DNA of 62,041 nt from an uncultured Lachnospiraceae bacterium. Lineage in GTDB: Bacteria > Bacillota > Clostridia > Lachnospirales > Lachnospiraceae. Under the pieces are notes generated by a model. That model was given only the letters and a program-made list of their open reading frames with translations. It made no database searches and had not been told where the DNA came from. Within the stretch, counting starts at the first letter, position 1, and the number at the start of each line of letters is the position of its first letter. The position numbers were made by a program, and so were the translations under genes. Positions 17,301-24,840 of this stretch are shown one piece after another. The stretch lies in contig CATOOV010000013.1 in NCBI GenBank assembly GCA_951801955.1, forward strand, positions 1-62,041. The letters run 5' to 3'.

Positions 17301-17513
17301 CCTGCATGATAAGAGCATCCGTACCCCTTCTTTTGCATCCATCTCCTGTAAATTTGCCACAATCACATCTGCGCTTGCCGTCATAGATTCTTCTGGTTCT
17401 TCACTTTCCATAAACTCATGGGTAAAATGTTCAAAGGGCGGTGTCTCCTTAATCACCTCAAATGTTCTGCACGTGTGACCTGCTAAATAAAATTGAATAT
17501 GACAATGGTACAT
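14373..17513 (-). CDS. Soluble hybrid sensor histidine kinase with two C-terminal receivers
   Basis: A 1046-residue kinase with no membrane span. Order: an N-terminal receiver-like pseudo-domain (about 1-125), PAS (FFEATINHVPNLIWY, about 135-260), a second PAS (TIFKTIDCGVVRH, about 265-385), a third sensor-like region (about 390-520), HisKA with H in NMSHDIRTPMNA, HATPase (NLLGNAVKYT, DTGIGMS, GTGLGMA), receiver 1 (VVDDD; IIDWLLPDMNG) and receiver 2 (LLAEDNELN; VLMDVRMPEMDG; AKPI). The start at 17513 has GGGAGGAAAGGG upstream. The frame extends to 17678 only because it runs into a B repeat. Ligands are unknown; it probably signals by phosphorelay to an output outside the window. Confidence 0.9.
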   Translation of the reverse strand: MYHCHIQFYLAGHTCRTFEVIKETPPFEHFTHEFMESEEPEESMTASADVIVANLQEMDAKEGVRMLLSCRKKEAEIILLADKEQIKLLVGELPHIKDIWVCPLSDEEIQFRFLRWQQSCKMSKDYWQTNHFFEATINHVPNLIWYKNKEGIHEKVNDSFCKTVNKTREQVEGRGHAYIWDVEEDDPACIESEQEVMTKKETFVSEEIIQTGAGMRTLTTYKSPLYDLDGSVMGTVGVAIDVTQERVYEQEIIKKNQTLETIFKTIDCGVVRHSMDGTHIYRVNSAALKIMGYESQDELMKQGFDMIADCVVPEDRTKLLECISTLEHEGDSVSVEYRVQHKNGEVLHVMGNVKLLEENGELIYQRFLLDCTAQKLQEKKNERRQMEMIQALSIDYNFVCYFDLNTSTGQILRNDNESDQLTLIFSRNFMYQESMEQYIQQFVFEEDQETLQQEFSIDRLKEELTKKNQHYVNYRIYQDDEVKYFQMKAVRAGKWGQKQGIVLGVRSVDEETRKEMEKNGLLENALMQANRASKAKSIFLSNMSHDIRTPMNAIVGFTALAITHIEHKEQVEEYLKKIMTSGNHLLSLINDVLDMSRIESGKIHLDEKPCRLPDILHGLRNILQGEIHAKQIELYIDTVDVFDEEIYCDKLRLNQVLLNLLGNAVKYTGAGGIVSMRITEKAGAPMHYANYEFNIKDTGIGMSKEFVEHIFEPFEREKCSTLSGIQGTGLGMAITKNIVDMMNGSIDVKSEQGVGTEITVCFTFQLHSAGKESQDIPKLKNCRALVVDDDFNTCDSVSYMLGQIGMRAEWTLSGKEAVLRTHQAITREDDYSVYIIDWLLPDMNGVEVTRRIRKEMGENVPIIVLTAYDWSDIEDEAKEAGVTAFCSKPLFLSELRSCLHSIVETEQEDKKNDSEETAKRRRGRILLAEDNELNQEIATVILEDAGFSTEVAGNGQIAVDMLKKSEPGYYQLVLMDVRMPEMDGYEATKTIRKLENKELSNIPILAMTANAFEEDKQEALRCGMNGHLAKPIDIEELFETLDKVLA

Positions 17514-17535
17514 ATCCCTTTCCTCCCTAATTTTT

Positions 17536-17713
17536 ATCTCATCGGAGAAGACTCCCACTTCTATCCGTGGTGAGTACAGCAAATTTGTCTCAGTGGGAAT
17601 TAGGTCTCCGACTGAGACAAGACCTCCGGCGCATTGCAGGGGTGTGGATTTGTTCGTGTCAGCAAAGCTGGTCCACACCCCGCAGCAAGAACGCTGATGG
17701 CGTTCTTGAACTT
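17536..17713. repeat. Family B repeat, full-length copy
   Basis: The longest copy: head ATCTCATCGGAGAAG, a TTGTCTCAGT/ACTGAGACAA hairpin (17587-17622 region), a 10-bp perfect stem GGGGTGTGGA (17639-17648)/TCCACACCCC (17672-17681) enclosing CAGCAAAGCTG, and a terminal hairpin around AAGAACGC/GCGTTCTT. It lies just upstream of the hybrid kinase. Related copies: 36803-36910, 43659-43760 and 6819-6872. Confidence 0.75.
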
Positions 17714-18049
17714 ATCTTACACAGTCCATCTGCAGGACTAAAATTTTGTTCTATTGCCATTCTAACAAGCACATGATTCTATGTCAATATTTTACCTGGC
17801 TTGAGTTTCATCATTTTATTCCCGCGAGCAATGTACCCCGCCCCTTGGGACCAACTTGCGAAAAACAAGTTAAGACATGCCCCGCCAGCTTGCTGCGGGG
17901 TATTTGACTTGACGCTGGAAAAACAAATATGAAATGAGGCTGTCACATTAAGGATGAAAAATATCAGACATGATATCTTCTGACAGAAGAATATCCATAT
18001 CGTATATTTGCCCTCAATGCAGCAGCCTCTGAAACCTGCCAATGGAAAA
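17714..18049. other. Gene-free stretch with nested hairpin
   Basis: An 87-codon minus-strand frame here lacks a ribosome site and crosses a structured block: TACCCCGC (17834-17841) pairs with GCGGGGTA (17895-17902), enclosing AACTTG/CAAGTT (17853-17858 and 17866-17871). I see no gene. Confidence 0.5.
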
Positions 18050-18074
18050 CAGATGGACGTTATTGTTCCATCTG
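18050..18074 (-). terminator. Terminator overlapping spoVT 3' end
   Basis: CAGATGGA/TCCATCTG (18050-18057 and 18067-18074) with the spoVT stop codon in the loop; TTTTCC follows on the minus strand. Confidence 0.6.
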
Positions 18075-18608
18075 CTTTCCAAGAAATCCGGCAGCCACCT
18101 TTGCCAGCTTGCTCTCTGTCTCTCCAACCCCTCCGTTCTCTTCCCGATTATACATTACGACAGAGCCAATAGCGTCTCCCTCACAGATTATGGTAGATAC
18201 TACCTGTGACTGAAATTCCCCGGAATCATCCAAGGTGATTTTTACAAACCCTTTCTCATCCTTGCGCGCGCAAAAGGTTTCCCTGTCTGTAATGACATTT
18301 TCTAACTGCTTGCTGATAGGCTTGCCATCAAATTCCTTTTTTCCGGCGCCTGCCGCTGCAATTACATGATCCCGGTCTGTAATACAGACCAAACATCCGC
18401 TGGTCTGGGCAAGGCTTTCTGCATATAACCCTGCAAATTGACCCAGTTCACCAATCGGGGAATATTTTTTCAAAATAATTTCCCCTTCCCTGTCAGTAAA
18501 AATTTCCAGGGGATCGCCCTCACGAATCCGCAGGGTGCGACGGATTTCCTTGGGTACCACCACTCTCCCCAGATCATCTATTCTTCGAACAATTCCTGTT
18601 GCTTTCAT
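18060..18608 (-). CDS. spoVT: Stage V sporulation protein T
   Basis: An AbrB-family transcription factor that tunes late forespore (sigma-G) genes. The 182-residue protein starts with the canonical SpoVT/AbrB swapped-hairpin domain (MKATGIVRRIDDLGRVVVPK, then EIRRTLRIREGDPLEIF) and continues with a GAF-like C-terminal domain (about 55-180), the length and layout of B. subtilis SpoVT (178 aa). TGGAGG lies about nine bases upstream of the ATG. It is monocistronic between the hybrid kinase and the PocR protein. Its presence is the best evidence that the host sporulates. A small palindrome, ATCGCAAAGCGAT, lies in the promoter region near 18682. Confidence 0.92.
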   Translation of the reverse strand: MKATGIVRRIDDLGRVVVPKEIRRTLRIREGDPLEIFTDREGEIILKKYSPIGELGQFAGLYAESLAQTSGCLVCITDRDHVIAAAGAGKKEFDGKPISKQLENVITDRETFCARKDEKGFVKITLDDSGEFQSQVVSTIICEGDAIGSVVMYNREENGGVGETESKLAKVAAGFLGKQMEQ

Positions 18609-18751
18609 AAAAAATCCTCCATTTACAAATCTCTTGTCATTTTATAATATCAGCAGATATTATCGTATTTTGAACATACTATATCGCAAAGCGATTATGG
18701 TACTATTATCTGTAAATGGAGGCATTTTATACTAATTTCTTTATTTTAACT

Positions 18752-18820
18752 GCAAATTTATTCAAACAACGACATCTGGCAAAATACCCGTTCCGTCATC
18801 TTGGCATCTGTTTTTTTAAC
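18752..18820 (-). repeat. 69-bp diverged tandem copy of the PocR gene 3' end
   Basis: The segment repeats 18821-18889 at a period of exactly 69 bp (23 codons). Read on the minus strand past the gene's stop, it gives DAKMTERVFCQMSLFE and a stop, against VAKITERVSSLALLFE and a stop in the gene. Protein-level similarity is kept although the bases have drifted. Confidence 0.75.
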
Positions 18821-18826
18821 GCAAAT

Positions 18827-19606
18827 TTATTCAAACAACAACGCCAGCGAAGATACCCTCTCTGTAATTTTGGCAACTGATTTTTCAATCTCGTTGTAGA
18901 TGACGGCAGATTCAGAGGACAACTCCTGCATACTTTTCGCCACCACTGCAAATCCAGCGCCAGCTTCTCCGCTTCTTGCAGCTTCAATGCTTGCATTCAA
19001 GGAGAGGATATTTTGTTTTTTTGCAATTGCCTTTAAGTGGCTGGTATTATCATTGATGGTCTGAATCAGCTCGTTGGACTCTTCCACCCCTTTTTGTACG
19101 CCAGTCAGACGATCTGCATTGCTGTACTTAAAATACTCCAAATTTACAAGCTGATTTACAATAATTCCCAGCAAATTGGCTGACGCCCGGATTTTTGATT
19201 CTGGGATAACAGGGACTTTTTGCAATGCCTGAATATATTGTTTGGGATCAATACCCAGTTCCTGTGCTGACGCCCGGAATTTCTCCTCATCCGGCGGATT
19301 GGGCAATACCTGCCCGCCTATAATTTTTCCTACTTTGTCCTGATTAACCAAGATATCTATGGAAAAATCCATCAATCCTGCATGGCAGTGATATGTACCA
19401 GAGCACTCATTATCACATTTCACACATCGTCGAAGCCCCTCTTGGGAACCTCTGGTATATTTCATGCAGAAGTCTGTAAAATTACTGCCCTTTGTGAGAT
19501 ATTCCCCGTTTAACCCCACTGCAATGGCGGCAAGCCCTGTGGCATTAGAGAAATCATCCTGAATCTTCTGCAGCTTAGATAAATCCATAAAATCCTTTAA
19601 TTCCAT
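18827..19606 (-). CDS. PocR-domain sensor with half chemotaxis signalling tip
   Basis: A 259-residue cytosolic sensor. Residues about 8-170 are a PocR ligand-binding domain (PAS-like) with its Cys cluster (RRCVKCDNECSGTYHC). From about 185 the chain matches the conserved hairpin of methyl-accepting chemotaxis proteins (ILSLNASIEAARSGEAGAGFAVVA), the contact site for CheA/CheW. Only one arm of the usual coiled coil is present and no membrane span or HAMP domain. GGAGAGGTGGG precedes the ATG. No chemotaxis genes are adjacent. A degenerate copy of its last 23 codons follows the stop, so the C-terminus may have been longer or duplicated. Confidence 0.85.
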   Translation of the reverse strand: MELKDFMDLSKLQKIQDDFSNATGLAAIAVGLNGEYLTKGSNFTDFCMKYTRGSQEGLRRCVKCDNECSGTYHCHAGLMDFSIDILVNQDKVGKIIGGQVLPNPPDEEKFRASAQELGIDPKQYIQALQKVPVIPESKIRASANLLGIIVNQLVNLEYFKYSNADRLTGVQKGVEESNELIQTINDNTSHLKAIAKKQNILSLNASIEAARSGEAGAGFAVVAKSMQELSSESAVIYNEIEKSVAKITERVSSLALLFE

Positions 19607-19685
19607 TTCCCACCTCTCCCTTCCAAATATCCAGTGTGTTGATTTCCCTATATATTCAAAATGTCATGAGCATTCTTGCTGCGGC

Positions 19686-19703
19686 ATGCTGCTTTTGCAG
19701 CAT
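19686..19703. other. Small hairpin between pap and PocR gene
   Basis: ATGCTGC TTTT GCAGCAT is a perfect 7-bp hairpin in the 154-bp gap. There is no T-run. The flanking GCATTCTTGCTGCGG resembles a B-repeat tail. Confidence 0.4.
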
Positions 19704-19760
19704 ACAAATTCACATGCCTCACTATTTGAATACCCGCAAAGGTTATGCTGTTCCCTTGTT

Positions 19761-21260
19761 CTATAAGCGTTTAATCTCTTCCCATCTTTGGTGTTGCAAT
19801 ACTTTCTCAATCTGTTCAATGACAATTTTCAATGCTTTGATCCTTGCATATTTTTTATCATTGGATTCCAGCACATGCCATGGGGCATAAGAAGTATTTG
19901 TCTTTTTCATCATTTCATTGACCGCATCCTCATACAATTCCCATTTCTCACGGTTCCGCCAATCCTCATCTGTAATTTTCCACTGCTTCTCTGGTGTATT
20001 CTGGCGGTCTGTAAAGCGTTCCAACTGTACATCTTTATTTATCTGGACCCAGAACTTGATAATGACTGCACCCCAGTCTGACAACTCCTTTTCAAACTCA
20101 TTAATCTCATTGTAGGCACGCTTCCAGTCATTTTCACTGCAAAATCCCTCCAGGCGTTCTACCATTACCCGTCCATACCAGGTACGGTCAAAAATCGCCA
20201 CATGTCCCGTCTTGGGCAGGCGGTTCCAAAAACGCCACAGATAATGCCTTGCCTTCTCATGGGGTTCCGGGCTTGCAATGGGATGCACCTCATATCCCCT
20301 GGGATCCAAGGCGCCGGTAATTCGTTTGATATTCCCGCCTTTCCCTGCCGCATCCCAGCCCTCATAAGCGATCACTACAGGGATTTTCCTGCGGTACAGC
20401 TCATTGTGAAGCCCTCTCAGCTTCTCCTGCAGCACTTTCAATTCCTGTTTATATTCCTCCTCCGTCATAGTCTTATCCAGAGGAATCTCGGAAAGTTTTG
20501 GAATCTTCTCCAGTGGAAATACATTCTGCAAAAGAGGAACTGCCATAGCGCTGTTCTGCAATGCAGTCTCAATGCCGCTGACCAACGTTTCAAGCACTTG
20601 GAGCTGTGCCCATTTGCGGCTTTGTGCATCCACAATATACCAAGGTGAAGTGGAAGCGTTGGTATCATTCAAATATTGGTCATATACCTTTAAACACTTA
20701 TCATAATGTTCATTCTGCCATACATCATGCTTGCTGACCCTCCAGCTTGTACTCTTCTCTTTTTCCAAAAGCTTAATCCTGCTTTTCTGCTCCTTTGCAC
20801 TGATATGGAAGAAAAACTTCATCACAAGATAACCATTATCTGTCAACTGGCGTTCAAACCGCTTCACGCTGTCAATTTGTTTCTTATATTCTTTATCCTT
20901 GATTTCTCCATGCAGGCGTCCTTTTGTAACTTCATCCATCCAGCCGGAATCCAGAAAACAAAATTTTCCAGCTTCTGGAATTTTTATAAAATACCGATAT
21001 AAAAATGGTTTCCGCTTTTCTTCCTCTGTCGGAATATCCATTGTGGCGACCTTAAAAAATCTCGGATCAATGTTCAGAATTAACTTCCCTAATATACTGC
21101 CCTTTCCTGCTGTCCCCCATCCTTCAAATAACACCAGAACGGGAAGCTTGCGCTCTTTAACCTCCATCTGCAGCGACTTAAGCTTCATCCTAGCTGCCGT
21201 TAATCGTTCTTCCAATTCTTCTGCATCTGGTTTCTCTGGTTTGTTCCAATTTTTTAACAT
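19761..21260 (-). CDS. Polyphosphate:AMP phosphotransferase (two-domain PPK2)
   Basis: A 499-residue tandem PPK2 protein. The C-terminal domain has intact Walker A YEGWDAAGKGG (about 300) and the lid/Walker B region DRTWYGRV; the N-terminal domain has an altered FEGWGTAGKGS and LDSGWMDEV in place of DRTWY. That asymmetry (one active, one degenerate domain) is the pattern of class II PPK2 enzymes, which make ADP from AMP with polyphosphate. AAGGAGG lies before the ATG, 12 bases after the acylphosphatase stop, so it ends an ArsC-like/acyP/pap operon. No polyphosphate kinase 1 is in the window. Confidence 0.88.
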   Translation of the reverse strand: MLKNWNKPEKPDAEELEERLTAARMKLKSLQMEVKERKLPVLVLFEGWGTAGKGSILGKLILNIDPRFFKVATMDIPTEEEKRKPFLYRYFIKIPEAGKFCFLDSGWMDEVTKGRLHGEIKDKEYKKQIDSVKRFERQLTDNGYLVMKFFFHISAKEQKSRIKLLEKEKSTSWRVSKHDVWQNEHYDKCLKVYDQYLNDTNASTSPWYIVDAQSRKWAQLQVLETLVSGIETALQNSAMAVPLLQNVFPLEKIPKLSEIPLDKTMTEEEYKQELKVLQEKLRGLHNELYRRKIPVVIAYEGWDAAGKGGNIKRITGALDPRGYEVHPIASPEPHEKARHYLWRFWNRLPKTGHVAIFDRTWYGRVMVERLEGFCSENDWKRAYNEINEFEKELSDWGAVIIKFWVQINKDVQLERFTDRQNTPEKQWKITDEDWRNREKWELYEDAVNEMMKKTNTSYAPWHVLESNDKKYARIKALKIVIEQIEKVLQHQRWEEIKRL

Positions 21261-21272
21261 CCTTTTTCCTCC

Positions 21273-21548
21273 TTAATAACGCACAGAAAATCCACTTTCT
21301 TCAAGGTCTGGCTCTATACGGTTCCTGACCATCCAGTCTACGTGGATGTAAGCATCTTCATTTATCTGCTTTACTATGATATCCAATGCTTCCTCCCTGC
21401 CCTGAAGTTCAGCCTCCACAGAACCATCACTCAGATTCCTGACCCAGCCTGTCACGGAACTATGGCGTGCCAACCTGCTGACCTTATACCGAAAACCTAC
21501 TCCCTGCACTCTTCCAGTAAATATAAAATGTTCTCGTACCATATCCAT
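21273..21548 (-). CDS. acyP: Acylphosphatase
   Basis: A 91-residue enzyme hydrolysing acyl phosphates such as acetyl phosphate. The phosphate loop GRVQGVGFR with the catalytic Arg and the catalytic Asn in GWVRNLSDGSVE are present, as is the closing residue pattern. I place the start at MDMVREHF: its ATG overlaps the upstream stop as TAATG, and the resulting length is standard. A longer frame to 21569 is less likely. It is translationally coupled to the ArsC-like gene. Confidence 0.88.
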   Translation of the reverse strand: MDMVREHFIFTGRVQGVGFRYKVSRLARHSSVTGWVRNLSDGSVEAELQGREEALDIIVKQINEDAYIHVDWMVRNRIEPDLEESGFSVRY

Positions 21549-21904
21549 TATTCTGTCAATTTCTCCCATTCCTCCGGCTTAAACCCTGGAACAGCACCAT
21601 GCTCCGTGATAAGGAGCGGGCGTTTCACCAACATCCCATCGGTTGCAAGCAGCTCATACTTTTCTTCCAGTGACAATTCTGGCAGACGGTCTTTCAGCTT
21701 CATCTCCTTATACAACATTCCGCTGGTATTAAAAAAACGCTTGATGTCCAGACCGCTGCTCTCATGCCAGTCCTTTAATTCTTCACTGGTGGGCCGTTCT
21801 TCCTTAATATTGCGTTCCGTAAAATCCACCTGATGTTCCAACAGCCATTTCTTCGCTTTCTGGCAGGTGGAACATTTGGGATATTCCACAAACAGAGCCT
21901 TCAT
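21548..21904 (-). CDS. ArsC/Spx-family thioredoxin-fold protein
   Basis: A 118-residue protein with the family CxxC (YPKCSTCQKAKKWL, Cys 11 and 14), then ERPTSEELKDW and the late DGMLVKRPLLI segment typical of ArsC/Spx/YffB proteins. True arsenate reductases of this fold use a single N-terminal Cys; a CSTC pair is more like Spx/MgsR or YffB, so it may be a redox-linked regulator or reductase. No ars genes are nearby. It starts 18 bases after the MacB-like permease with GAGGAGAGG upstream and heads a short run with acylphosphatase and PPK2. Confidence 0.82.
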   Translation of the reverse strand: MKALFVEYPKCSTCQKAKKWLLEHQVDFTERNIKEERPTSEELKDWHESSGLDIKRFFNTSGMLYKEMKLKDRLPELSLEEKYELLATDGMLVKRPLLITEHGAVPGFKPEEWEKLTE

Positions 21905-21922
21905 GTCCTCTCCTCCTGAACC

Positions 21923-23056
21923 TCATAGTCTTTCTGACATTTTATCATATCTCCTGGAATATTTCAATTTATTAAAAGCTAAAAAGGCAATTATCAAAAT
22001 AAATTCTGCAAAAAACCCGCAGCCCAACATTTGAAAAAAATTGCTGATCCATCCATGATCCAAACTGGTTTTTGGTATTTGGAGCAGCAATTTCAACATT
22101 TTTATTTTTCTGTCCCACAGATCTGTCCAAAAGGAAAATTCAGACCATTGGGTTGGGATATAATCTTCTGGAATCCTAATCCAGCGTTCCAGCAAAAAAC
22201 AAATCAAAATGGCAAGGCACAATCCCAAAATTACAAAGACTGCATTCCCTGGAAGTTTATCCTGTTTTCTATATTGAAAAAACAGAGAAACCCAAAAGAA
22301 AACGCAAATTGTAACCGGAACCAGCAGCACACAGCCTCCGCCAATCCCTCGCAGCAATTCCATATCCAGAATAGTTGCCGAAAGACCAAATTGATTCATC
22401 CATGCAGCCTGTAACTCGCTGGTTGACTGACCTTCTGGTTTTCGCATGGTAATCCGGCTTAGGACACACTCTGTTTCCTGTCCAGACGGCTGTCTCTGCC
22501 CGTTGTTTGACATGGTATCTGCATTTCCTGTCCGCCGCGCGCCCACTTGAAATGCAATGATTTTTCCTTTTCCAGAGATTATATCCCTTATAATATAGGT
22601 ATCTCCTTCAAAAGAAACCTTCTTCCCAACCACCTCAAGGCTTCCAAACAATTCAAATGCTGCTTCCTCATCCAACACACATCCCTGCAAATCTTCTCTG
22701 ACAGGCACCCAACAGTCCGCAAACAATAATTCGGGGCTTCCACACAGAAAAATTGCATTTGCCAAAATTGTCCGGGATAAATTTTCATTGGTCAGCTTTA
22801 CATGTTCTTTCTGCCCCCAGATACAGAATTCCGGCAGTACTTGTACTTCTTTTCCTCTTTTTATTTGTTGTAAGAACTCCTGATTCTTTTTTGAGACATC
22901 CTCCGCTTCCATGGAACTGACAGGCTGTTCCAAATACAGCATAACCTGGTCTTTTGACCATATCATGCCGCCCCACGCCGCCGCAGACAGATAAAACAGG
23001 CACAATGCCATACCAGCAATGCCTGCCGTTATCAAATATTTTCCATATTTTTTCAT
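21923..23056 (-). CDS. MacB/FtsX-like ABC permease without partner ATPase
   Basis: A 377-residue membrane protein: one N-terminal span (ITAGIAGMALCLFYLSAA), a long extracellular region (about 40-230) and three C-terminal spans (VLLVPVTICVFFWVSLFF; FVILGLCLAILICFLL; FAEFILIIAFLAF). The region around CVLDEEAAFELFGSLEVVGKKV and IIRDIISGKGKI matches the MacB-type periplasmic core. That topology and domain identify a type VII ABC-like permease, usually paired with an ATPase that is missing here. The start is MKKYGKYL (GGAGG five bases upstream). It lies 45 bp after the HlyD-like adaptor, which normally partners MacB proteins. Confidence 0.72.
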   Translation of the reverse strand: MKKYGKYLITAGIAGMALCLFYLSAAAWGGMIWSKDQVMLYLEQPVSSMEAEDVSKKNQEFLQQIKRGKEVQVLPEFCIWGQKEHVKLTNENLSRTILANAIFLCGSPELLFADCWVPVREDLQGCVLDEEAAFELFGSLEVVGKKVSFEGDTYIIRDIISGKGKIIAFQVGARRTGNADTMSNNGQRQPSGQETECVLSRITMRKPEGQSTSELQAAWMNQFGLSATILDMELLRGIGGGCVLLVPVTICVFFWVSLFFQYRKQDKLPGNAVFVILGLCLAILICFLLERWIRIPEDYIPTQWSEFSFWTDLWDRKIKMLKLLLQIPKTSLDHGWISNFFQMLGCGFFAEFILIIAFLAFNKLKYSRRYDKMSERL

Positions 23057-23101
23057 TGCCGCCTCCATACAATACTATTACAGAAACAAGGAACAACTTT
23101 T

Positions 23102-24745
23102 TTACTTTTCATTCTTTCTCACTCGGCTTCCATCCTCAATCATCCGACTAGAGCTGCTGACAATTTCCTGGTCGTTTGTCAACATTCCATCTGCCAATGC
23201 TGCATTGGCGCTATTTTTATCCAACACTTCTATTCCAAAGCGCTTTACAACCAACTGTTTTCCCATTACCCCCTGTTCTTCCTGGAGAATCCATACATAA
23301 TAACCTGACTGATCTTCATAGAGAGCCTGAATGGGTATCATAGAAGAATAATTTTTTGACTTTGGATTGATTTCAATTTCTGCAGACATCCCAGCTTCCA
23401 GGACCCCTTCAGGAAGGTCAACCGTTACATCCAGCAGGTTTGAATCCTCTTCATTTCCACTGATATTGGAAATCGTATAATCACTGATTTTCTCCTTATC
23501 TCCTCCTGCGATAATCGTTACCAGATCCCCTTTGCTGATGTATTTCTCGTTAAACTTGTCAACAGGAACCACAAGGCGTCCTCCCTTAGAAGTATCCGCA
23601 AGCCGTATCGCTGTACCATCTGATGTAAAATCCCCTGTGGTTATTTCAACCTTTGTGACCATTCCCCGGACAGGCGCAGTAACTTTGCCTTTCGCTTCCT
23701 TTAGTTCCAACAATTTATCCAATACCAGTTCCTGCTGCTTTCTTGTAATCTCATTCTGCCTTGAAGTGCTGTTTGAAGCCCCTGGCACAGATGCATCCTC
23801 CAATGCCCTTGCCGCCGATTTAACATTTTCTGCCCTGGAAGAAAGCGCCGCTTCATAAGCGGCTTTTGCCTCTGCCGCAGCTTGTTCCAGGGCTGCTTTC
23901 TGTGCTTCCCATTGTGCAACGGCATCTATTCCATCCTGACTTTCTCCATCAAAAGAAAGCTGCATTGGTATATGTCCCTTTTGGTGAAAGGAAATCTGTA
24001 TGGCTGGAAGCGTCTTTTTGGGAGATGAAACATGCTCGTTCATGTCATTTTCTGTTCTTTTTCCAGCTTCTTCATTCCCCTGTCCATCATTCTCATTGCT
24101 ATTTTCGTGACCAGTTTTCGTTCCCTGCCCATCCTCGCCAAAACCTTCCTGCTCTTCTGGATTCCTTTGCTGTTGGTCCTCCCCCTCTGAGGCATCCTTG
24201 CTGTCTTCTCCACCAGTTTCCAAAGGTCTCGGATTGGTATTTAAAAACGCCTGCAGGTCAGATTCTGCCTGGTCCCATGCTGCTTTTGCCTGCGCCACAG
24301 CCAAATCCCCTTCTGCCACTGCAGAATTGTAATCTTCCTGCGCCCGGCTCCTTGCATTCTCATGATTCTGCTGCTCTATACTCAGGGCACTTTGGGCGTC
24401 CTGGCTTTGCAGGCTTAATTTTTCCAATTCCTGCTGTGCCGTCAAAATCTGTTCCTCCAACTCTTCCATATCCACTCGAAATAACAGTTCCCCTTTTTTG
24501 ACAGCCTGCCCCTCCTGCACACAGATTTCTTTTACTCTTTGACCGCTCTGTGTGTAGACTGCAACTTCTTTTCCAGCTTCCACCCTGCCGCTTCCGGTTA
24601 CTTTATGTTCAATGGTTCCGGTAGATATTCTTACTGTCTCGACCCTTGCCATGGAGGCGCCGCTGACTGCCCTCGACAAAATAGTAAATACCAGCATCAC
24701 AACAAGAAACTTGCCGAAAATCCCAAATATTTTCTTTCTATCCAT
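23102..24745 (-). CDS. HlyD/MacA-like efflux adaptor
   Basis: A 547-residue membrane-fusion-type protein. One N-terminal anchor (KFLVVMLVFTILS), a barrel-sandwich half (TIEHKVTGSGRVEAGKEVAVYTQ), a long coiled-coil hairpin, the second lipoyl half (KGKVTAPVRGMVTKVEITTGDF) and a beta-barrel (VVPVDKFNEKYISKGDLVTII). The hairpin is interrupted by an unusual acidic, Gln/Asn/Glu-rich insert of about 90 residues (EDSKDASEGEDQQQ onward). The start at MDRKKIFGIF has AAAGGA upstream. In Gram-positives such adaptors work with MacB-like permeases; the next gene is one. Location after two sugar-type permeases is unusual. Confidence 0.85.
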   Translation of the reverse strand: MDRKKIFGIFGKFLVVMLVFTILSRAVSGASMARVETVRISTGTIEHKVTGSGRVEAGKEVAVYTQSGQRVKEICVQEGQAVKKGELLFRVDMEELEEQILTAQQELEKLSLQSQDAQSALSIEQQNHENARSRAQEDYNSAVAEGDLAVAQAKAAWDQAESDLQAFLNTNPRPLETGGEDSKDASEGEDQQQRNPEEQEGFGEDGQGTKTGHENSNENDGQGNEEAGKRTENDMNEHVSSPKKTLPAIQISFHQKGHIPMQLSFDGESQDGIDAVAQWEAQKAALEQAAAEAKAAYEAALSSRAENVKSAARALEDASVPGASNSTSRQNEITRKQQELVLDKLLELKEAKGKVTAPVRGMVTKVEITTGDFTSDGTAIRLADTSKGGRLVVPVDKFNEKYISKGDLVTIIAGGDKEKISDYTISNISGNEEDSNLLDVTVDLPEGVLEAGMSAEIEINPKSKNYSSMIPIQALYEDQSGYYVWILQEEQGVMGKQLVVKRFGIEVLDKNSANAALADGMLTNDQEIVSSSSRMIEDGSRVRKNEK

Positions 24746-24840
24746 TTGTCCGTTCCTTTCACTGTTCAAAATTCACTCCTGGGGGTTCATACAGGAATTG
24801 AGCCATCATCCTCTGACACCTTCCATTCCATCTATACTGA

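Noticed and set aside
17514..17678. Longer N-terminus for the hybrid kinase (MWTSFADTN start)
   Set aside because: Those codons lie in a B repeat and have no ribosome site; GGGAGGAAAGGG fits the start at 17513.
17779..18042. 87-codon minus-strand frame
   Set aside because: No ribosome site, and it runs through a nested hairpin block.
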